Source: Paracoccus sp. (in: a-proteobacteria) (GTDB lineage Bacteria; Pseudomonadota; Alphaproteobacteria; Rhodobacterales; Rhodobacteraceae). Taken from it: a DNA stretch of 64,000 bases. The stretch is from positions 1 through 64,000 of the forward strand of contig NZ_JAUNTN010000018.1 of NCBI RefSeq assembly GCF_030538695.1, in the 5' to 3' direction. Both the position numbers and the translations under genes were made by a program. The notes below the pieces were generated by a model that saw only the letters and a list, made by a program, of their open reading frames with translations, ran no database searches and was not told where the DNA came from. The number at the start of each line of letters is the position of its first letter. The first letter of the stretch is position 1. Below, piece after piece: positions 26,003 to 35,711 of the stretch.

Positions 26003-27583
26003 TCAGGCCGTCAGTTCTCCCGCCAAGGCACGCCGGATCAGATCACGCGTTTCATCAATGCCATAAAGCGCGATAAACCCGCCGAAACGCGGTCCCTGAT
26101 CAGCCCCCAGCAACACCTGATACAGTGTTTCAAACCAGGCCCGCAGCGGCTCGAACCCGTAATCTTTGCCAATGGCAAAGACCATGGATTGCAGCGCCTC
26201 GGCATCGACCGGGCCATCCCACTCCGCCAACCGCGTCGCCAGCGCCTCCAATGCCCGCCGCTCATTCTCGGAAGGTGCGCGGAACTGACGCTGCGGCGCG
26301 ACAAAATCATTAAAATAACGCACAGCGAAACCAGCAGCCTGATCCAGATGCGGATGCGTTTCCGGGCTGGCCTCGGGCGCATAGCGGCGAATAAAGCCCC
26401 AAAGCCCGTCCTTATCCGAAGCCCCCGCAACCGAGGCCAGATTCAGCAACATCTGAAACGGTACCACCATATCCGACTTCGGCACATTTCCACCATGAAT
26501 ATGCCAGACCGGGTTTGCCAATTGCTGTTCAGGCGTCTGATCGGGATAAGCCCGCAATTGCTGATGGTATTCATCAACGGCCTTTGGAATGACATCAAAA
26601 TGCATCCTCTTGGCCGTTTTGGGCTTTTGATACATAAAATAGGATAGGCTTTCCGTTGCAGCATAGGTCAGCCATTCATCAATCGAAAGACCATTCCCTT
26701 TCGATTTGCTGATTTTCTGGCCGTGCTGATCCAAGAACAGTTCATAGGTGAAATGCTCTGGCTTTCGCCCCCCCAAAATCTCACAAATACGGTCATAAAT
26801 CGGCGTATTTGTGGAATGATCCTTGCCATACATTTCAAAGTCCACATCCAACGCAGCCCAACGCGCACCGAAATCCGGCTTCCACTGCAATTTCACATTT
26901 CCGCCCGTCACCGACAGAACTGTCTCGGACCCATCCTCATCATCAAAGGTGATCGTCCCATTTTTCGCATCGACATGCTTGATAGGCACATAAAGAACGC
27001 GTCCGCTGATCGGGCTGATCGGCAAAAAGCAGGAATACGTCTGCTGGCGTTCTTCGCGCAGACTGGCAAGCATCACCTGCATAATATCATCATATTTCTC
27101 GGTCGCTTTCAGCAAAACCCCGTCAAAACGGCCGGATCTATAGAAGTCCGTCGCACTGATGAACTCATATTCAAAACCAAAAGTGTCCAGAAACCGGCGC
27201 AGCATGGCATTATTATGATCGCCGAAACTGGGATATTCCTCAAAAGGATCAGGCACCGAGGTCAGCGGCTTTTGCAAATGCTCGCGCAGCATATCCGTAT
27301 TCGGCACATTATCGGGAACCTTGCGCATCCCGTCCAGATCGTCTGAAAAACAAATCAGACGGGTGGGAATATCGCTTATCATTTCAAAGGCACGGCGGAT
27401 CATCGTCGTGCGGGCAACCTCGCCAAAAGTCCCGATATGCGGCAACCCCGAAGGGCCGTAGCCCGTCTCGAACAGCACATAGCCCTTCTCGGGCGGTGCC
27501 TTTTCATAGCGTTTCAACACCCGGCGCGCTTCCTCGAAAGGCCAGGCCTTGCTGTTCATGGCGGCGTCGCGCAGGGCGGTCAT
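26003..27583 (-). CDS. lysS: Class I lysyl-tRNA synthetase
   Basis: This 526-residue enzyme has the class I signatures HIGT (in SGLPHIGTF) and a KMSKS equivalent (KISKSKG). Alphaproteobacteria of this group use this archaeal-type class I LysRS in place of class II. It attaches lysine to tRNA-Lys in the cytosol. The start at 27583 is preceded by GGAG. Base composition in the middle of the gene looks lower in GC than its neighbours, in keeping with the old transfer proposed for this enzyme. Confidence 0.95.
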   Translation of the reverse strand: MTALRDAAMNSKAWPFEEARRVLKRYEKAPPEKGYVLFETGYGPSGLPHIGTFGEVARTTMIRRAFEMISDIPTRLICFSDDLDGMRKVPDNVPNTDMLREHLQKPLTSVPDPFEEYPSFGDHNNAMLRRFLDTFGFEYEFISATDFYRSGRFDGVLLKATEKYDDIMQVMLASLREERQQTYSCFLPISPISGRVLYVPIKHVDAKNGTITFDDEDGSETVLSVTGGNVKLQWKPDFGARWAALDVDFEMYGKDHSTNTPIYDRICEILGGRKPEHFTYELFLDQHGQKISKSKGNGLSIDEWLTYAATESLSYFMYQKPKTAKRMHFDVIPKAVDEYHQQLRAYPDQTPEQQLANPVWHIHGGNVPKSDMVVPFQMLLNLASVAGASDKDGLWGFIRRYAPEASPETHPHLDQAAGFAVRYFNDFVAPQRQFRAPSENERRALEALATRLAEWDGPVDAEALQSMVFAIGKDYGFEPLRAWFETLYQVLLGADQGPRFGGFIALYGIDETRDLIRRALAGELTA

Positions 27584-27681
27584 CGGCTGTCTCCATCACA
27601 ATACTGTCGCCTGCCCCCGTATTGAACCAGCCGGGAATCGTCAATAATCTGCGACCATCGGCCCTTCATAAGGAACAGCCC

Positions 27682-28107
27682 ATGACCATCGACCTGCCCC
27701 CGCTTTCGCCCTGTGACGCGCTTGTTGCGGTGATGGTTGCCGTCTCGGCCTCAGATTCCGAGATGCGCACCGCCGAGTTGATTGCCATTGAACGCATCGT
27801 CAACCATACGCCGGTGTTTGCAGCCTATGACATCGACCGCATCCGGCCGGTATCACAGACCGTCTTTACCCTGTTCGAAGACGAGGATGGGCTGGCCGCG
27901 CTGTTCGGGCTGGTTCGTGACAGCCTGCCCCGGCAACTGTTTGATACGGCATATGTTCTGGCCTGCGACGTGGCCGCTGCCGACGGCCATCTGACCGACA
28001 CCGAGGTCGAGATGCTGGCCGAGATCCGCGATGAGCTGGAAATCGACCGCCTTCATGCCGCCGCAATCGAGCTGGCCGCGCGGGCGCGTCATCGTCGCTT
28101 GGCTTAA
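27682..28107 (+). CDS. TerB-family protein
   Basis: This 141-residue all-helical protein has the two acidic repeats of the TerB/tellurite-resistance fold (SASDSEMRTAELIAIERIVN and AAADGHLTDTEVEMLAEIRD). These resemble the N-terminal half of the DjlA-like protein at 13677. Metal-binding is plausible, but the function is unknown. AAGGAA precedes ATG 27682. It is convergent with dacB; the two genes overlap by four bases at their stops. Confidence 0.8.
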   Translation: MTIDLPPLSPCDALVAVMVAVSASDSEMRTAELIAIERIVNHTPVFAAYDIDRIRPVSQTVFTLFEDEDGLAALFGLVRDSLPRQLFDTAYVLACDVAAADGHLTDTEVEMLAEIRDELEIDRLHAAAIELAARARHRRLA

Positions 28108-29564
28108 CCTGCATCCGGCGGCAAGGGCAGGCGTTCACTGTTGCGGTCCTGGCGCATGGTCTCACGGCTCCAGCCGTCGATCAAATCTTGTTGCAAAGCC
28201 TTGGCGCGATTGGTCCAGGAAATCACGCCGGGCGGCAGTTCGCGTCCTTCGTTCTCGGCCCGGCGCAGCTGATCGGCACAGAAAATGGCAAATATGACGC
28301 CATCCGCGCCGCCTGCCCCGGCATAGCCCACAAGGTTGGACACAAAGTTCAGTGTGCCGGTTTTAGCCCGCATCTGGCCGGTCCAGCCGTCTCCGGCATC
28401 CGGCCAGACCGGCCCTGACTTCAGCAGCGCGGCAATGTCCTGCCCCCGCCCCGGCCCCGCCAAAAGCTGCACCATCGCCGCCGCCGTCACCTGGTTTTGC
28501 GCCGACAGGCCAGAGTGATCGGCACAGATCACCCCCTGCACCCCTTGCCCGGCGGCCCAGTCCTGCATCATCCGCGCTGACGCAGGCAAATCACCGGCAC
28601 CGCTGGCCGTCAGCCCGACGACCTCAGCGGTCAGATTGGTGGAATAATCCAGCATCCCAGCCAAAATCTCACGCAGAGGCGGGCTGTCGATCACGGCAAT
28701 TTCGTCGCCTTGCGCCTCGGCAGTGACTTCGGGAGCCGGCAGTGCCAGCCCCTCCGCCCGGCATAGGGTCTGAAACACATCGCCGGCGTAAAGTTCCGGC
28801 GTGCGAACCGGCAGCCATCGCGCCCCCTGCCGGTCCAGAGCATTCCGCGGCACTTGCCACATATCCCCTTGCGGCTGCTGATTCAGGCGGATTCGCCCGC
28901 CCCCGGCGACCATCTGACCACGCACCGTATAGGCACGCGGACTGTGCCGACGCGCACGCGCCTCAAAGCTCAACTGGCAATCGCTGGCGCAACGCCATGA
29001 CAGATGCACCCGGTTAAAGTTCAGATTCAGCCCGGAAATCGCCGGGTTATAAGCCAGCGCGTCCTCTTGCTCCGCCGAGATCACCGCCCGCGCGGGCAGC
29101 GCCCCGCCCCAGACCAGCAGACGGGTAACGCCCTGAGGCTGCGCGGCAGCGGTGCGTTTCGCCAGTTCGGCAAGCTGATCCGTGTCCAGCACCGGATCAC
29201 CGCCACCGGCAAGGATCAGATCGTCCCCCCGCCGCAAAATCCGTGTGCGAAAGCGGTAATCCGGCCCCAGCCGATCCAGCGCGTAAAGCGCCGTCAGCAC
29301 CTTCAGCGTGCTGGCCGGGGGCAGCGGCAAATCCGGGGCACGCTGCGCCACGATCCGCCCGCTGGCCGCATCCATGGCCTGAAAGCTGACCACCCCACCA
29401 AGCCGGGCTGCCTGAACCAACGCCTCCGGATCAGGTGCGGGCGCAATCGCCGGGCGCTGCGACGCCAGCAGCCCAGCGGCCTCCTGCGCCAAGCCTGGCC
29501 GGGCCAGCGCAAAGCCCAGCCCCCCGGCCAGCAAAAACCGGCGGCTAATGCGCGGTTCAGTCAT
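28104..29564 (-). CDS. dacB: D-alanyl-D-alanine carboxypeptidase/endopeptidase (PBP4 family)
   Basis: This protein of about 486 residues trims or cleaves peptidoglycan peptides in the periplasm. It has a twin-arginine-like signal ([10 protein letters not shown]). The three penicillin-binding motifs are visible: SxxK in [12 protein letters not shown], SxN in [10 protein letters not shown], and KTG in [10 protein letters not shown]. The start is among three close ATGs (29564, 29567, 29576); GATGAGG upstream supports 29564 or 29567. It overlaps the end of nadD, so they are probably co-transcribed. Confidence 0.9.
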   Translation of the reverse strand: MTEPRISRRFLLAGGLGFALARPGLAQEAAGLLASQRPAIAPAPDPEALVQAARLGGVVSFQAMDAASGRIVAQRAPDLPLPPASTLKVLTALYALDRLGPDYRFRTRILRRGDDLILAGGGDPVLDTDQLAELAKRTAAAQPQGVTRLLVWGGALPARAVISAEQEDALAYNPAISGLNLNFNRVHLSWRCASDCQLSFEARARRHSPRAYTVRGQMVAGGGRIRLNQQPQGDMWQVPRNALDRQGARWLPVRTPELYAGDVFQTLCRAEGLALPAPEVTAEAQGDEIAVIDSPPLREILAGMLDYSTNLTAEVVGLTASGAGDLPASARMMQDWAAGQGVQGVICADHSGLSAQNQVTAAAMVQLLAGPGRGQDIAALLKSGPVWPDAGDGWTGQMRAKTGTLNFVSNLVGYAGAGGADGVIFAIFCADQLRRAENEGRELPPGVISWTNRAKALQQDLIDGWSRETMRQDRNSERLPLPPDAG

Positions 29565-30234
29565 CATGAGCCTCATCCCGTATCCGCGCCAACGGCGCTT
29601 GCGTCCAGTCCTGCTGCCCCAACCGTCCCCGAATCGCGCTGGACGAATGGGAAACCATCGGAATATTCACCATCGCCCAAGCGGGTGGCATGGCCGCGCC
29701 AAGCCCAAAGGCCGCCCGTTCAGACAAATAGTTCCGCCGCATATAACGTGCCGCCGATGACAACCGCGCCCGCAACCGCGAGCCGGGCCGCGCCAGAACG
29801 CCGATCGGCACCCGTGCGGCGATTTCGCGCCAATCCTCCCAGCGGTTGAATTGAACCAGATTATCAGCGCCCATCAGCCAGCAGAACCGCAGCTTTGGCC
29901 AATGCCGCTGCAAAGCGCGGATTGTGTCGATGGTCGCACGGGTGCCAAACTCGGCCTCCAGCGCAGTGATGCGGATGCGTGGATGGCCAACCAGCTTCCG
30001 CGCCCAAACCAGCCTCTGCTCCAGAGGGGCCGGGCCGTGCTGTTTCAAAGGGTTGCCCGGCGTCACCAGCCACCAGACCTGATCCAGACCGAAGCGTTTC
30101 AGCGCCTGTTCGCTGATGAACACATGCCCCGCATGAGCCGGATCGAACGACCCGCCCAGCAATCCGATCCGTGCGCCGTCTCGCAACAACAACCCGGCGC
30201 GGCTTTCACGCCAGCCTTGTTCTACTTTTGCCAT
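29557..30234 (-). CDS. nadD: Nicotinate-nucleotide adenylyltransferase
   Basis: This 225-residue nucleotidyltransferase transfers AMP to nicotinate mononucleotide in NAD synthesis. The signature [11 protein letters not shown] (HxGH-type) and the C-terminal SSSAIRGRL (SxxxxR) motif are present, with the substrate loop [11 protein letters not shown]. The N-terminus overlaps the 3' end of the diguanylate cyclase gene by 29 bases, and its 3' end overlaps dacB, giving a compact operon. Confidence 0.93.
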   Translation of the reverse strand: MAKVEQGWRESRAGLLLRDGARIGLLGGSFDPAHAGHVFISEQALKRFGLDQVWWLVTPGNPLKQHGPAPLEQRLVWARKLVGHPRIRITALEAEFGTRATIDTIRALQRHWPKLRFCWLMGADNLVQFNRWEDWREIAARVPIGVLARPGSRLRARLSSAARYMRRNYLSERAAFGLGAAMPPAWAMVNIPMVSHSSSAIRGRLGQQDWTQAPLARIRDEAHDD

Positions 30235-31222
30235 CCGTTACCCTGTCCGCGCCAGCCCCGCCTTGCGCCGCAAAAACTGCCTGCCCACGCCCGGACCTTT
30301 TGGCCTGATATAAGGCTGCATCAGCAGCGGCAGACATCTGCGTCATATCCGCCGGATTATAGTCCCTTGAAAGCGCAATGCCCATACTGGCAGAAATCCG
30401 CACCTCCCCCTCGGCCAGCACCAACGGAGCCTCGATCCGGGCGATCAGCCGCCGGGCCATGGCCACCAGCCCGGCCCGTTCCTGAAGCCCCGGCAGGATC
30501 AGGATAAACTCATCCCCGCCGACACGGCAAATGCTGTCCTCGGCCCGTGTTTCTTGTCGCAAAACCTCTGCAACATGCTGCAAAACCTTGTCACCCGCAC
30601 CATGCCCAAGCGTGTCATTCACCGCTTTGAACAGGTCCAGATCCAGATGGATCAGCGCAAATCCCCTGGCATCCCGCGCCACCACAGCCGCAGCCAGATC
30701 AAAGCCCCGCCGGTTGGCCAGCCCTGTCAGCGGGTCGGAAAATGCCTGACGCTCTGCCGCGGAACGGGCCGCATCCAACTGCCGGTTGCGCCACGACAGT
30801 TCGGCCATCACGGCGGCATTGGCTTCGTGCAGAAACAGGACCTCCATCGCCAGATCGCAGGGGGTGAAATCCGTATCAGTCAGTTGTCCCACGGCAACGG
30901 CTTCACGCAGACCAACGCTGAAACCAAAGTTCAACAGGAAACCCGCCTCACAAACAACGACATGACCGCGCAATTCCTCGTGCAGATCGGGCAGGCGCAG
31001 AAACAGCCGGGCATGTTGCGCGGCGGCAAAGCGCAGCGCCGCCGCCGTGCCGACCCGGCCTTCATTGCTGCGCAACGCACCGCCAAGAAACGGCGGCATC
31101 TGCGGCGGCAGGAAACGCCGCAAACTGCGCCCCGCCGCCAGACAAACGCCATCCGCCGCCAGCCGCAAATGCAGGGGCAGCATCACATCCAGCGCACCCC
31201 GATCCAGCCGGATGTTATCCAT
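30206..31222 (-). CDS. HNOBA-GGDEF diguanylate cyclase
   Basis: In this 338-residue protein residues about 8-140 look like the H-NOX-associated (HNOBA/PAS-like) domain ([20 protein letters not shown] to [22 protein letters not shown]). A helical signalling linker follows, then a GGDEF domain from DPLTG at 163. The active site is intact (GGDEF at 235-239), and a product-inhibition I-site RxxD lies five residues ahead (RAED at 226-229). It should make c-di-GMP. ATG 31222 overlaps the H-NOX-like stop; an upstream ATG at 31258 is possible. Paired H-NOX and HNOBA proteins normally form a gas-responsive complex. Confidence 0.85.
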   Translation of the reverse strand: MDNIRLDRGALDVMLPLHLRLAADGVCLAAGRSLRRFLPPQMPPFLGGALRSNEGRVGTAAALRFAAAQHARLFLRLPDLHEELRGHVVVCEAGFLLNFGFSVGLREAVAVGQLTDTDFTPCDLAMEVLFLHEANAAVMAELSWRNRQLDAARSAAERQAFSDPLTGLANRRGFDLAAAVVARDARGFALIHLDLDLFKAVNDTLGHGAGDKVLQHVAEVLRQETRAEDSICRVGGDEFILILPGLQERAGLVAMARRLIARIEAPLVLAEGEVRISASMGIALSRDYNPADMTQMSAAADAALYQAKRSGRGQAVFAAQGGAGADRVTDGKSRTRLA

Positions 31223-31739
31223 GCCGCGCCACAAGCGAGAAATCCCGCCCCGCCGCATAATCATCCAGTGATACATCGACGCAAACCGCCATGCCCTGCA
31301 CTTCGATCAGCGCCAGACTGCCGTAATCATCCGCCATCCCCCGCAGTAGTCCCGCCAGCAGGCTCGTCCATGCCGGATCATCCCCGCCCAGCAGCAAATG
31401 CTGCCGCGCCGGACCATCCGAGCGCACACGAATATCCGGCAAGGTCAGGTCCGGCAAAACCAGCCGCACCCGGCCCGGCAACTCGCCCAAGGCCGCCAGA
31501 AAATCCGGGAAAGCCGCACCGCTGAAGCGCAGCAGCCGGCGTACCACCTCGATCCGGGCAAGCCACAAACCGAAATCTTCGATCAATTCAAACAATGGCT
31601 TGTCAAGCCTGCCTGCCGCATGGGTCAGCAAAGTCAGCGGAGGGGTATGGCCGCTGTCCTGCGCGATCGCCGCAACCAGCGATTCGCCATAGACTTGGGC
31701 CAAAAAATCCTCGACAAATCGTGTAATCAAGTCCTGCAC
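31215..31739 (-). CDS. H-NOX-like protein lacking the heme-ligand histidine
   Basis: In this 174-residue protein the overall order of helices and the VLPDLTLPDIRV segment match H-NOX (HNOB) domains, and the next gene encodes the expected HNOBA partner. At the position of the proximal heme histidine I read Pro88 (LGELPGRVRLVLPDL). The YxSxR heme-propionate motif is replaced by about residues 114-120 (HLLLGGD). Heme binding as in canonical H-NOX is therefore unlikely. It may sense something else or act as a fixed regulator of the cyclase. A one-mismatch CtrA box (31777-31791) lies 37 bases upstream. Confidence 0.7.
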   Translation of the reverse strand: MQDLITRFVEDFLAQVYGESLVAAIAQDSGHTPPLTLLTHAAGRLDKPLFELIEDFGLWLARIEVVRRLLRFSGAAFPDFLAALGELPGRVRLVLPDLTLPDIRVRSDGPARQHLLLGGDDPAWTSLLAGLLRGMADDYGSLALIEVQGMAVCVDVSLDDYAAGRDFSLVARHG

Positions 31740-31798
31740 AGCAGCCTCCTTTACAGGCAGGCTTAGCGCAAAACCTTTAAGAAACCGTCAATGACGGC

Positions 31799-32074
31799 CT
31801 ACCATTCATAAACACCCCCCGAAAGCGCCGCATGGGCTGCCCGCAGGGCATCGGCAGGCAAGCTCTGTTGGTGCAGAAAGCCTTCGGCCTGCGAATCGGA
31901 CAGCATCAGGAAATCCAGCACCGATTCGTGAAATCCGGGCTGTTGCAGCGCATTGCGCAGCTCAGACGGTGCCAGACCAGACGCAGCCATAAAACCCACC
32001 AAAGAATCAGGATCTTCAGTCAGATACAGAAAAGCTTGCTCAGCCAGATCACGGGCAGCGGCTTGCGTCATCAT
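31799..32074 (-). CDS. DUF3572 family protein
   Basis: This 91-residue helical protein matches DUF3572 (AEQAFLYLTEDPDSLVGFM, GLAPSELRNA, VLDFLMLSDSQAEGF). These small proteins are conserved in Rhizobiales and Rhodobacterales without assigned function. They are commonly encoded beside PleD-type regulators, as here (divergent). GGAGA precedes the start. Confidence 0.82.
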   Translation of the reverse strand: MMTQAAARDLAEQAFLYLTEDPDSLVGFMAASGLAPSELRNALQQPGFHESVLDFLMLSDSQAEGFLHQQSLPADALRAAHAALSGGVYEW

Positions 32075-32150
32075 CGAAAAATCTCCGGCGGAAACGATTT
32101 GTTAACGATTTGGTCGTAAGTAACCGAGAAGCACCGAGCCGAGAAGCACC

Positions 32151-33518
32151 ATGAGTTCAAGCATCCTGATCTGCGACCCCGACCCGTCGCACCGCATCAA
32201 AAGTAAGGTCCGCCTGATTGGCGCCTGCTATCATGTCGTTGCCGTCGGCTCTCGTGCAGAGCTGGTGCGACAGCTATCCGCGCAACGCTTTGACGTGATT
32301 CTTCTGGCCGAGCCGCAGGACGGTGGTGCCTTGCGGGATTTGTGCAGTGACATCACCGATTGCACAGACGCCTCGGTGATTGCGCTGACCGACAGCAGTC
32401 ATCATACTGCCTGCCTGCAAGCCGGGGCAGATGCCGTCCACCGCCCCGAAGGGGATGAGATCCTGCTGCTGGCCCGGCTGCGGGCCTGTCTGCGCGATCA
32501 GAGCCTGCGTCGGCTTGATGTTCACACCGACAGCACACCCTTTCCCGTTGAGGGGGCTGAGCTGACCATCGTGGCCCCTTCACATAAAATCGCCATGAGC
32601 TGGAAACGCCATCTGGCTCAGCGGCTGGCCGTGCGGATCGACACCGCAACCGGGATGCAGGTTCTGGCGCAGGCCACCCACGGCAACACTTCGGACATGT
32701 ATCTGATCGCGCTGGACCCCGCTGCACCGGGCGAAGGGTTGGCGCTTTTATCCGAACTGCGGGCGCGGCCCAATTTCCGCGATGCCTGTTGTCTTTTACT
32801 GCTGGAAGGCAGCGCGGTCAGCATGGCTCCGGTCGGGTTGGATCTTGGCGCCGATGACGTGATCGAAGGCAGCCCCCGGCAAGGTGAGGTGATTGATCTG
32901 ACCGCTGTTTTGGTGCGTCGTCACCTGCGCCGACGGGCTTTGTTGCAGGCGCAAAGCCTGCAACATCAGCAGCAACTTCGGCTGGCCTATCAAGACCCGC
33001 TGACCGGAATCGGCAATCGCCGCGCGGCATTCAGGGCAATTCGGGCCGCACTTGGGACCGCCTCCGGCAGCGGCGTCGGGCTGCTGGCACTTGATCTGGA
33101 CCATTTCAAAGAGGTGAATGATCGTTTTGGCCATGCTGCGGGTGATGCAGCCTTGCGGCAGGCAGCCCATTGCCTGACACAAACAATTGGCGATACGGGC
33201 GAATTGTTCCGCATCGGGGGCGAAGAGTTTCTTGCCATTTTGCCGGACACAGACCGCAACACGGTGCTGCGGATGGGGGAGGCGCTGCGGCAGGCGCTTG
33301 CCAGCCACCGGATCATCCTGCCCCCGCATCTTGGCGGGGCGCATCTGCGGATCACGGTTTCGGTTGGCGCGACGCATCTGCCAAGCGACACATCCGAGGC
33401 GCTCAGCGGCACTGAGATCGAGCAGATTATCGCCGCAGCCGATCACGCGCTGCTGACGGCCAAGCTGCGCGGCCGCGACCAACTGGTCGCCACCGCCCGG
33501 CGCTCCCAGGCCGCCTGA
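32151..33518 (+). CDS. PleD-like double-receiver GGEEF diguanylate cyclase with degenerate first receiver
   Basis: This 455-residue protein has the PleD layout, receiver-receiver-GGDEF. In receiver 1 the phospho-acceptor is Ala53 (VILLAEPQDGG), and the conserved Lys is Arg98 (VHRPEG), so it should not be phosphorylated in the usual way. Receiver 2 keeps an Asp at 189 (IALDPAAPGEG). The cyclase domain starts at DPLTGIGNR and has GGEEF at 356-360, which should be active. The RxxD I-site is absent (GDTG). It is divergent from the DUF3572 gene. Confidence 0.85.
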   Translation: MSSSILICDPDPSHRIKSKVRLIGACYHVVAVGSRAELVRQLSAQRFDVILLAEPQDGGALRDLCSDITDCTDASVIALTDSSHHTACLQAGADAVHRPEGDEILLLARLRACLRDQSLRRLDVHTDSTPFPVEGAELTIVAPSHKIAMSWKRHLAQRLAVRIDTATGMQVLAQATHGNTSDMYLIALDPAAPGEGLALLSELRARPNFRDACCLLLLEGSAVSMAPVGLDLGADDVIEGSPRQGEVIDLTAVLVRRHLRRRALLQAQSLQHQQQLRLAYQDPLTGIGNRRAAFRAIRAALGTASGSGVGLLALDLDHFKEVNDRFGHAAGDAALRQAAHCLTQTIGDTGELFRIGGEEFLAILPDTDRNTVLRMGEALRQALASHRIILPPHLGGAHLRITVSVGATHLPSDTSEALSGTEIEQIIAAADHALLTAKLRGRDQLVATARRSQAA

Positions 33519-33591
33519 TGCCGGGCTTGCCAAAACGGCGCCCACGGCTCATGCTCTGTTGACAAAATGTCGCAACCCGGTGGACCATCCC

Positions 33592-34023
33592 ATGACCCAA
33601 ACGCCTGACCTGCAAAGCCCGGCCCCCTCGGCAAATGCCGAACGCCCGCTTGGCCAAGCTCTGCGCCGGGGATTTCTGGGGCTTTGCCCGAACTGCGGTC
33701 AGGGCCGCATCTTTCAAAGTTTTCTGAAGGTGCGTGACCGCTGCCCGGCCTGCGGCGAGGAACTGCACCACCACCGCGCGGATGACGGACCGGCCTATCT
33801 GACGGTGTTGACCGTCTCGCATATCGGTGCGCCGCTTTTATTGTGGATTTTCATTGCCTATCGGCCATCCGCCATCTCTATGCTGATCGGCTTTTCATTG
33901 GGGGCGATCCTGCTCTCGCTGATCCTGCTGCCTCGCGTCAAAGGGGCGATGATCGCCTGGCAATGGGCGCGACGGATGCACGGCTTCGATCAGGACGCCC
34001 ACAGCCACCGGGGGGCGGCATGA
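33592..34023 (+). CDS. DUF983 membrane protein
   Basis: This 143-residue protein has an N-terminal zinc-ribbon-like part (LCPNCGQGRIF and CPACGEELHHH), then two membrane helices (about residues 72-92 and 95-112). It matches the DUF983 family. ATG 33592 was preferred to a start 33 bases earlier because conserved sequence begins later. Its stop overlaps the Nudix start by ATGA. Confidence 0.88.
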   Translation: MTQTPDLQSPAPSANAERPLGQALRRGFLGLCPNCGQGRIFQSFLKVRDRCPACGEELHHHRADDGPAYLTVLTVSHIGAPLLLWIFIAYRPSAISMLIGFSLGAILLSLILLPRVKGAMIAWQWARRMHGFDQDAHSHRGAA

Positions 34024-34646
34024 CGGCGGCCGATATGCCGATCCGCGATGCGGCAACCATCATCCTGCTGCGCCGGATGCCCGAGGGGTTGGCCGTGCTG
34101 ATGGGGATGAGGGGGGCCAAGGCTGCCTTCATGCCGTCGAAATATGTGTTTCCCGGCGGAGCTGTCGATCAGGACGATGCCCTGACGACAGAGGATGGCG
34201 CGGACCCCGACTGCCTGCGCCGCTTGTCTCTGGAACCACGCGCGGGCACCGATATGCCAGCCCCGGCAATTCTGGCAGCAGCACTGCGCGAATTGACCGA
34301 GGAAACCGGGCTGCACCTGCGTGATGGTGCCGCAGCCTTGCGCTTTGTGTTCCGGGCCATCACCCCGCCCGGCCGCCCGCGCCGTTTTGACGCCCGTTTC
34401 TTTGCCGCAGATGCAGCGCAGATTACCGGCGATCCTGACGATTTTTCAGCCGCTTGTGATGAACTGTCTCACCTGCATTGGGTGCCGGTTGCACAGGCCC
34501 GCGCCCTGAACCTGCCCTTTATCACCGAGGTGGTTCTGGCCGAGGTCGAGGCACTGGCCCGTGGCCACGACCACCTGCCGCGCCCCGAAACCGTGCCGTT
34601 TTTCGACAACCGTAGCCATGCGCCGCGCTTTGTCCAGATCCGTTAG
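34020..34646 (+). CDS. Nudix hydrolase
   Basis: This 208-residue hydrolase has the Nudix helix: the box ends AALRELTEETGL (REx2EExG), and the glycine-rich start FPGGAVDQDD is separated by a longer insertion, as in CoA/ADP-ribose-type Nudix proteins (NUDT19-like). It probably cleaves a nucleoside diphosphate linked to another moiety; the substrate is unknown. It is coupled to the DUF983 gene. Confidence 0.85.
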   Translation: MTAADMPIRDAATIILLRRMPEGLAVLMGMRGAKAAFMPSKYVFPGGAVDQDDALTTEDGADPDCLRRLSLEPRAGTDMPAPAILAAALRELTEETGLHLRDGAAALRFVFRAITPPGRPRRFDARFFAADAAQITGDPDDFSAACDELSHLHWVPVAQARALNLPFITEVVLAEVEALARGHDHLPRPETVPFFDNRSHAPRFVQIR

Positions 34647-34823
34647 GGCCTGCGCACTTTGTTTCATACAGTGATGCGACGCTGACTATATAGCGAGGTC
34701 GCTTCTGGCGGTTTCCTCGTATCCCGCAATGCACCTTCCTGAGCCTTGAGGCGCAGCCTTCGGTCAGATGCCTTTGTAAGTGGATGATTCCAAGCGTATG
34801 ATGGGCTATAGGAAGACAGCGAC

Positions 34824-34850
34824 CGCCTGCGCAACCATCTTACGCAGGCG
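34824..34850. terminator. Hairpin between convergent Nudix and enoyl-CoA hydratase genes
   Basis: A perfect eight-base inverted repeat CGCCTGCG / CGCAGGCG with an 11-base loop, in a 233-base spacer that otherwise shows nothing recognisable. No T-run follows, so termination is tentative. Confidence 0.4.
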
Positions 34851-34879
34851 ATGCGGCCATGACACGGCAGGGGGCCGGA

Positions 34880-35647
34880 TTACTGGCCGGTAAACTGCGG
34901 TTTGCGCTTTTGCAGAAAGGCCGAAACGCCCTCGACGAAATCGGGGCTGGTGCCCGCCTGGCCCTGCAATTCTGCCTCAAGCGTCAGTTGCGCTTCCAGA
35001 TCGTTCGACCAGCTTTCCCGCACCGCGCGGCGGATGGCGCGATAACAGCCAGTCGGGCCATTCGCCAAAGCACGGGCACGGGCAGCAACGCCTTCGACGA
35101 AATCGGCATCGGGCAACACCTGATAGATCAATCCCCATTCCTCGGCCTTGCGGGCAGGGATCGCATCGGAAAACAGCATCATCCCCATGGCACGGGCATG
35201 ACCGACAAGGCGCGGCACAAACCACGTCCCGCCCGCATCGGGGATCAGGGCAATCTTGGAAAACGCCTCGACCAGTGCGGCGCTTTCGGCGGCGATCACC
35301 ACATCCGCGACCAGCGCCAGATTGGCCCCGGCCCCCGCCGCCACCCCGTTCAGGGCGCAGATTACTGGCACCGGGCAATCGGTGATCGCCCGCAGCATCG
35401 GCTCATATTCGCGTTTCAGCACGCCGGTGATGTCATCGGCGGCCTGCATATCGTTCAGATCCTGCCCCGAGCAGAACGCCCGCCCCGCACCAGTCAGCAC
35501 CACGCAGCGCGCCCCTTCCGGCAAATCGGTCAGCGTAGCGGTGATTTCGGCCCGCATCTGACTGTTCAATGCGTTCATCACCTCGGGGCGGTTCAGGGTA
35601 ACGGTCAGAATACGGTCATTGAATTGGGTTTGGATTGTTTGCGTCAT
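34880..35647 (-). CDS. Enoyl-CoA hydratase/isomerase family, PaaG-like
   Basis: This 255-residue crotonase-fold enzyme has oxyanion-hole segments AFCSGQDLNDM and GVAAGAGANLALVADVV, and an Asp-containing IPDAGGTWFVPRLVG, as in PaaG (1,2-epoxyphenylacetyl-CoA isomerase) and related 2-enoyl isomerases. No phenylacetate genes lie nearby, so the true acyl-CoA is uncertain. GGGAGG precedes the two adjacent ATGs (35650 and 35647). Confidence 0.85.
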   Translation of the reverse strand: MTQTIQTQFNDRILTVTLNRPEVMNALNSQMRAEITATLTDLPEGARCVVLTGAGRAFCSGQDLNDMQAADDITGVLKREYEPMLRAITDCPVPVICALNGVAAGAGANLALVADVVIAAESAALVEAFSKIALIPDAGGTWFVPRLVGHARAMGMMLFSDAIPARKAEEWGLIYQVLPDADFVEGVAARARALANGPTGCYRAIRRAVRESWSNDLEAQLTLEAELQGQAGTSPDFVEGVSAFLQKRKPQFTGQ

Positions 35648-35711
35648 CATGGCCTCCCTCTTTGCCGCAGGGTGGCCCGGCACGACGGCGACGGCAATCC
35701 CTGCCGCCGCG

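Noticed and set aside
31215..31739. Annotation as a normal heme-binding H-NOX NO sensor
   Set aside because: The proximal histidine and the YxSxR motif are not present at the aligned positions, so only an H-NOX-like call is supported.
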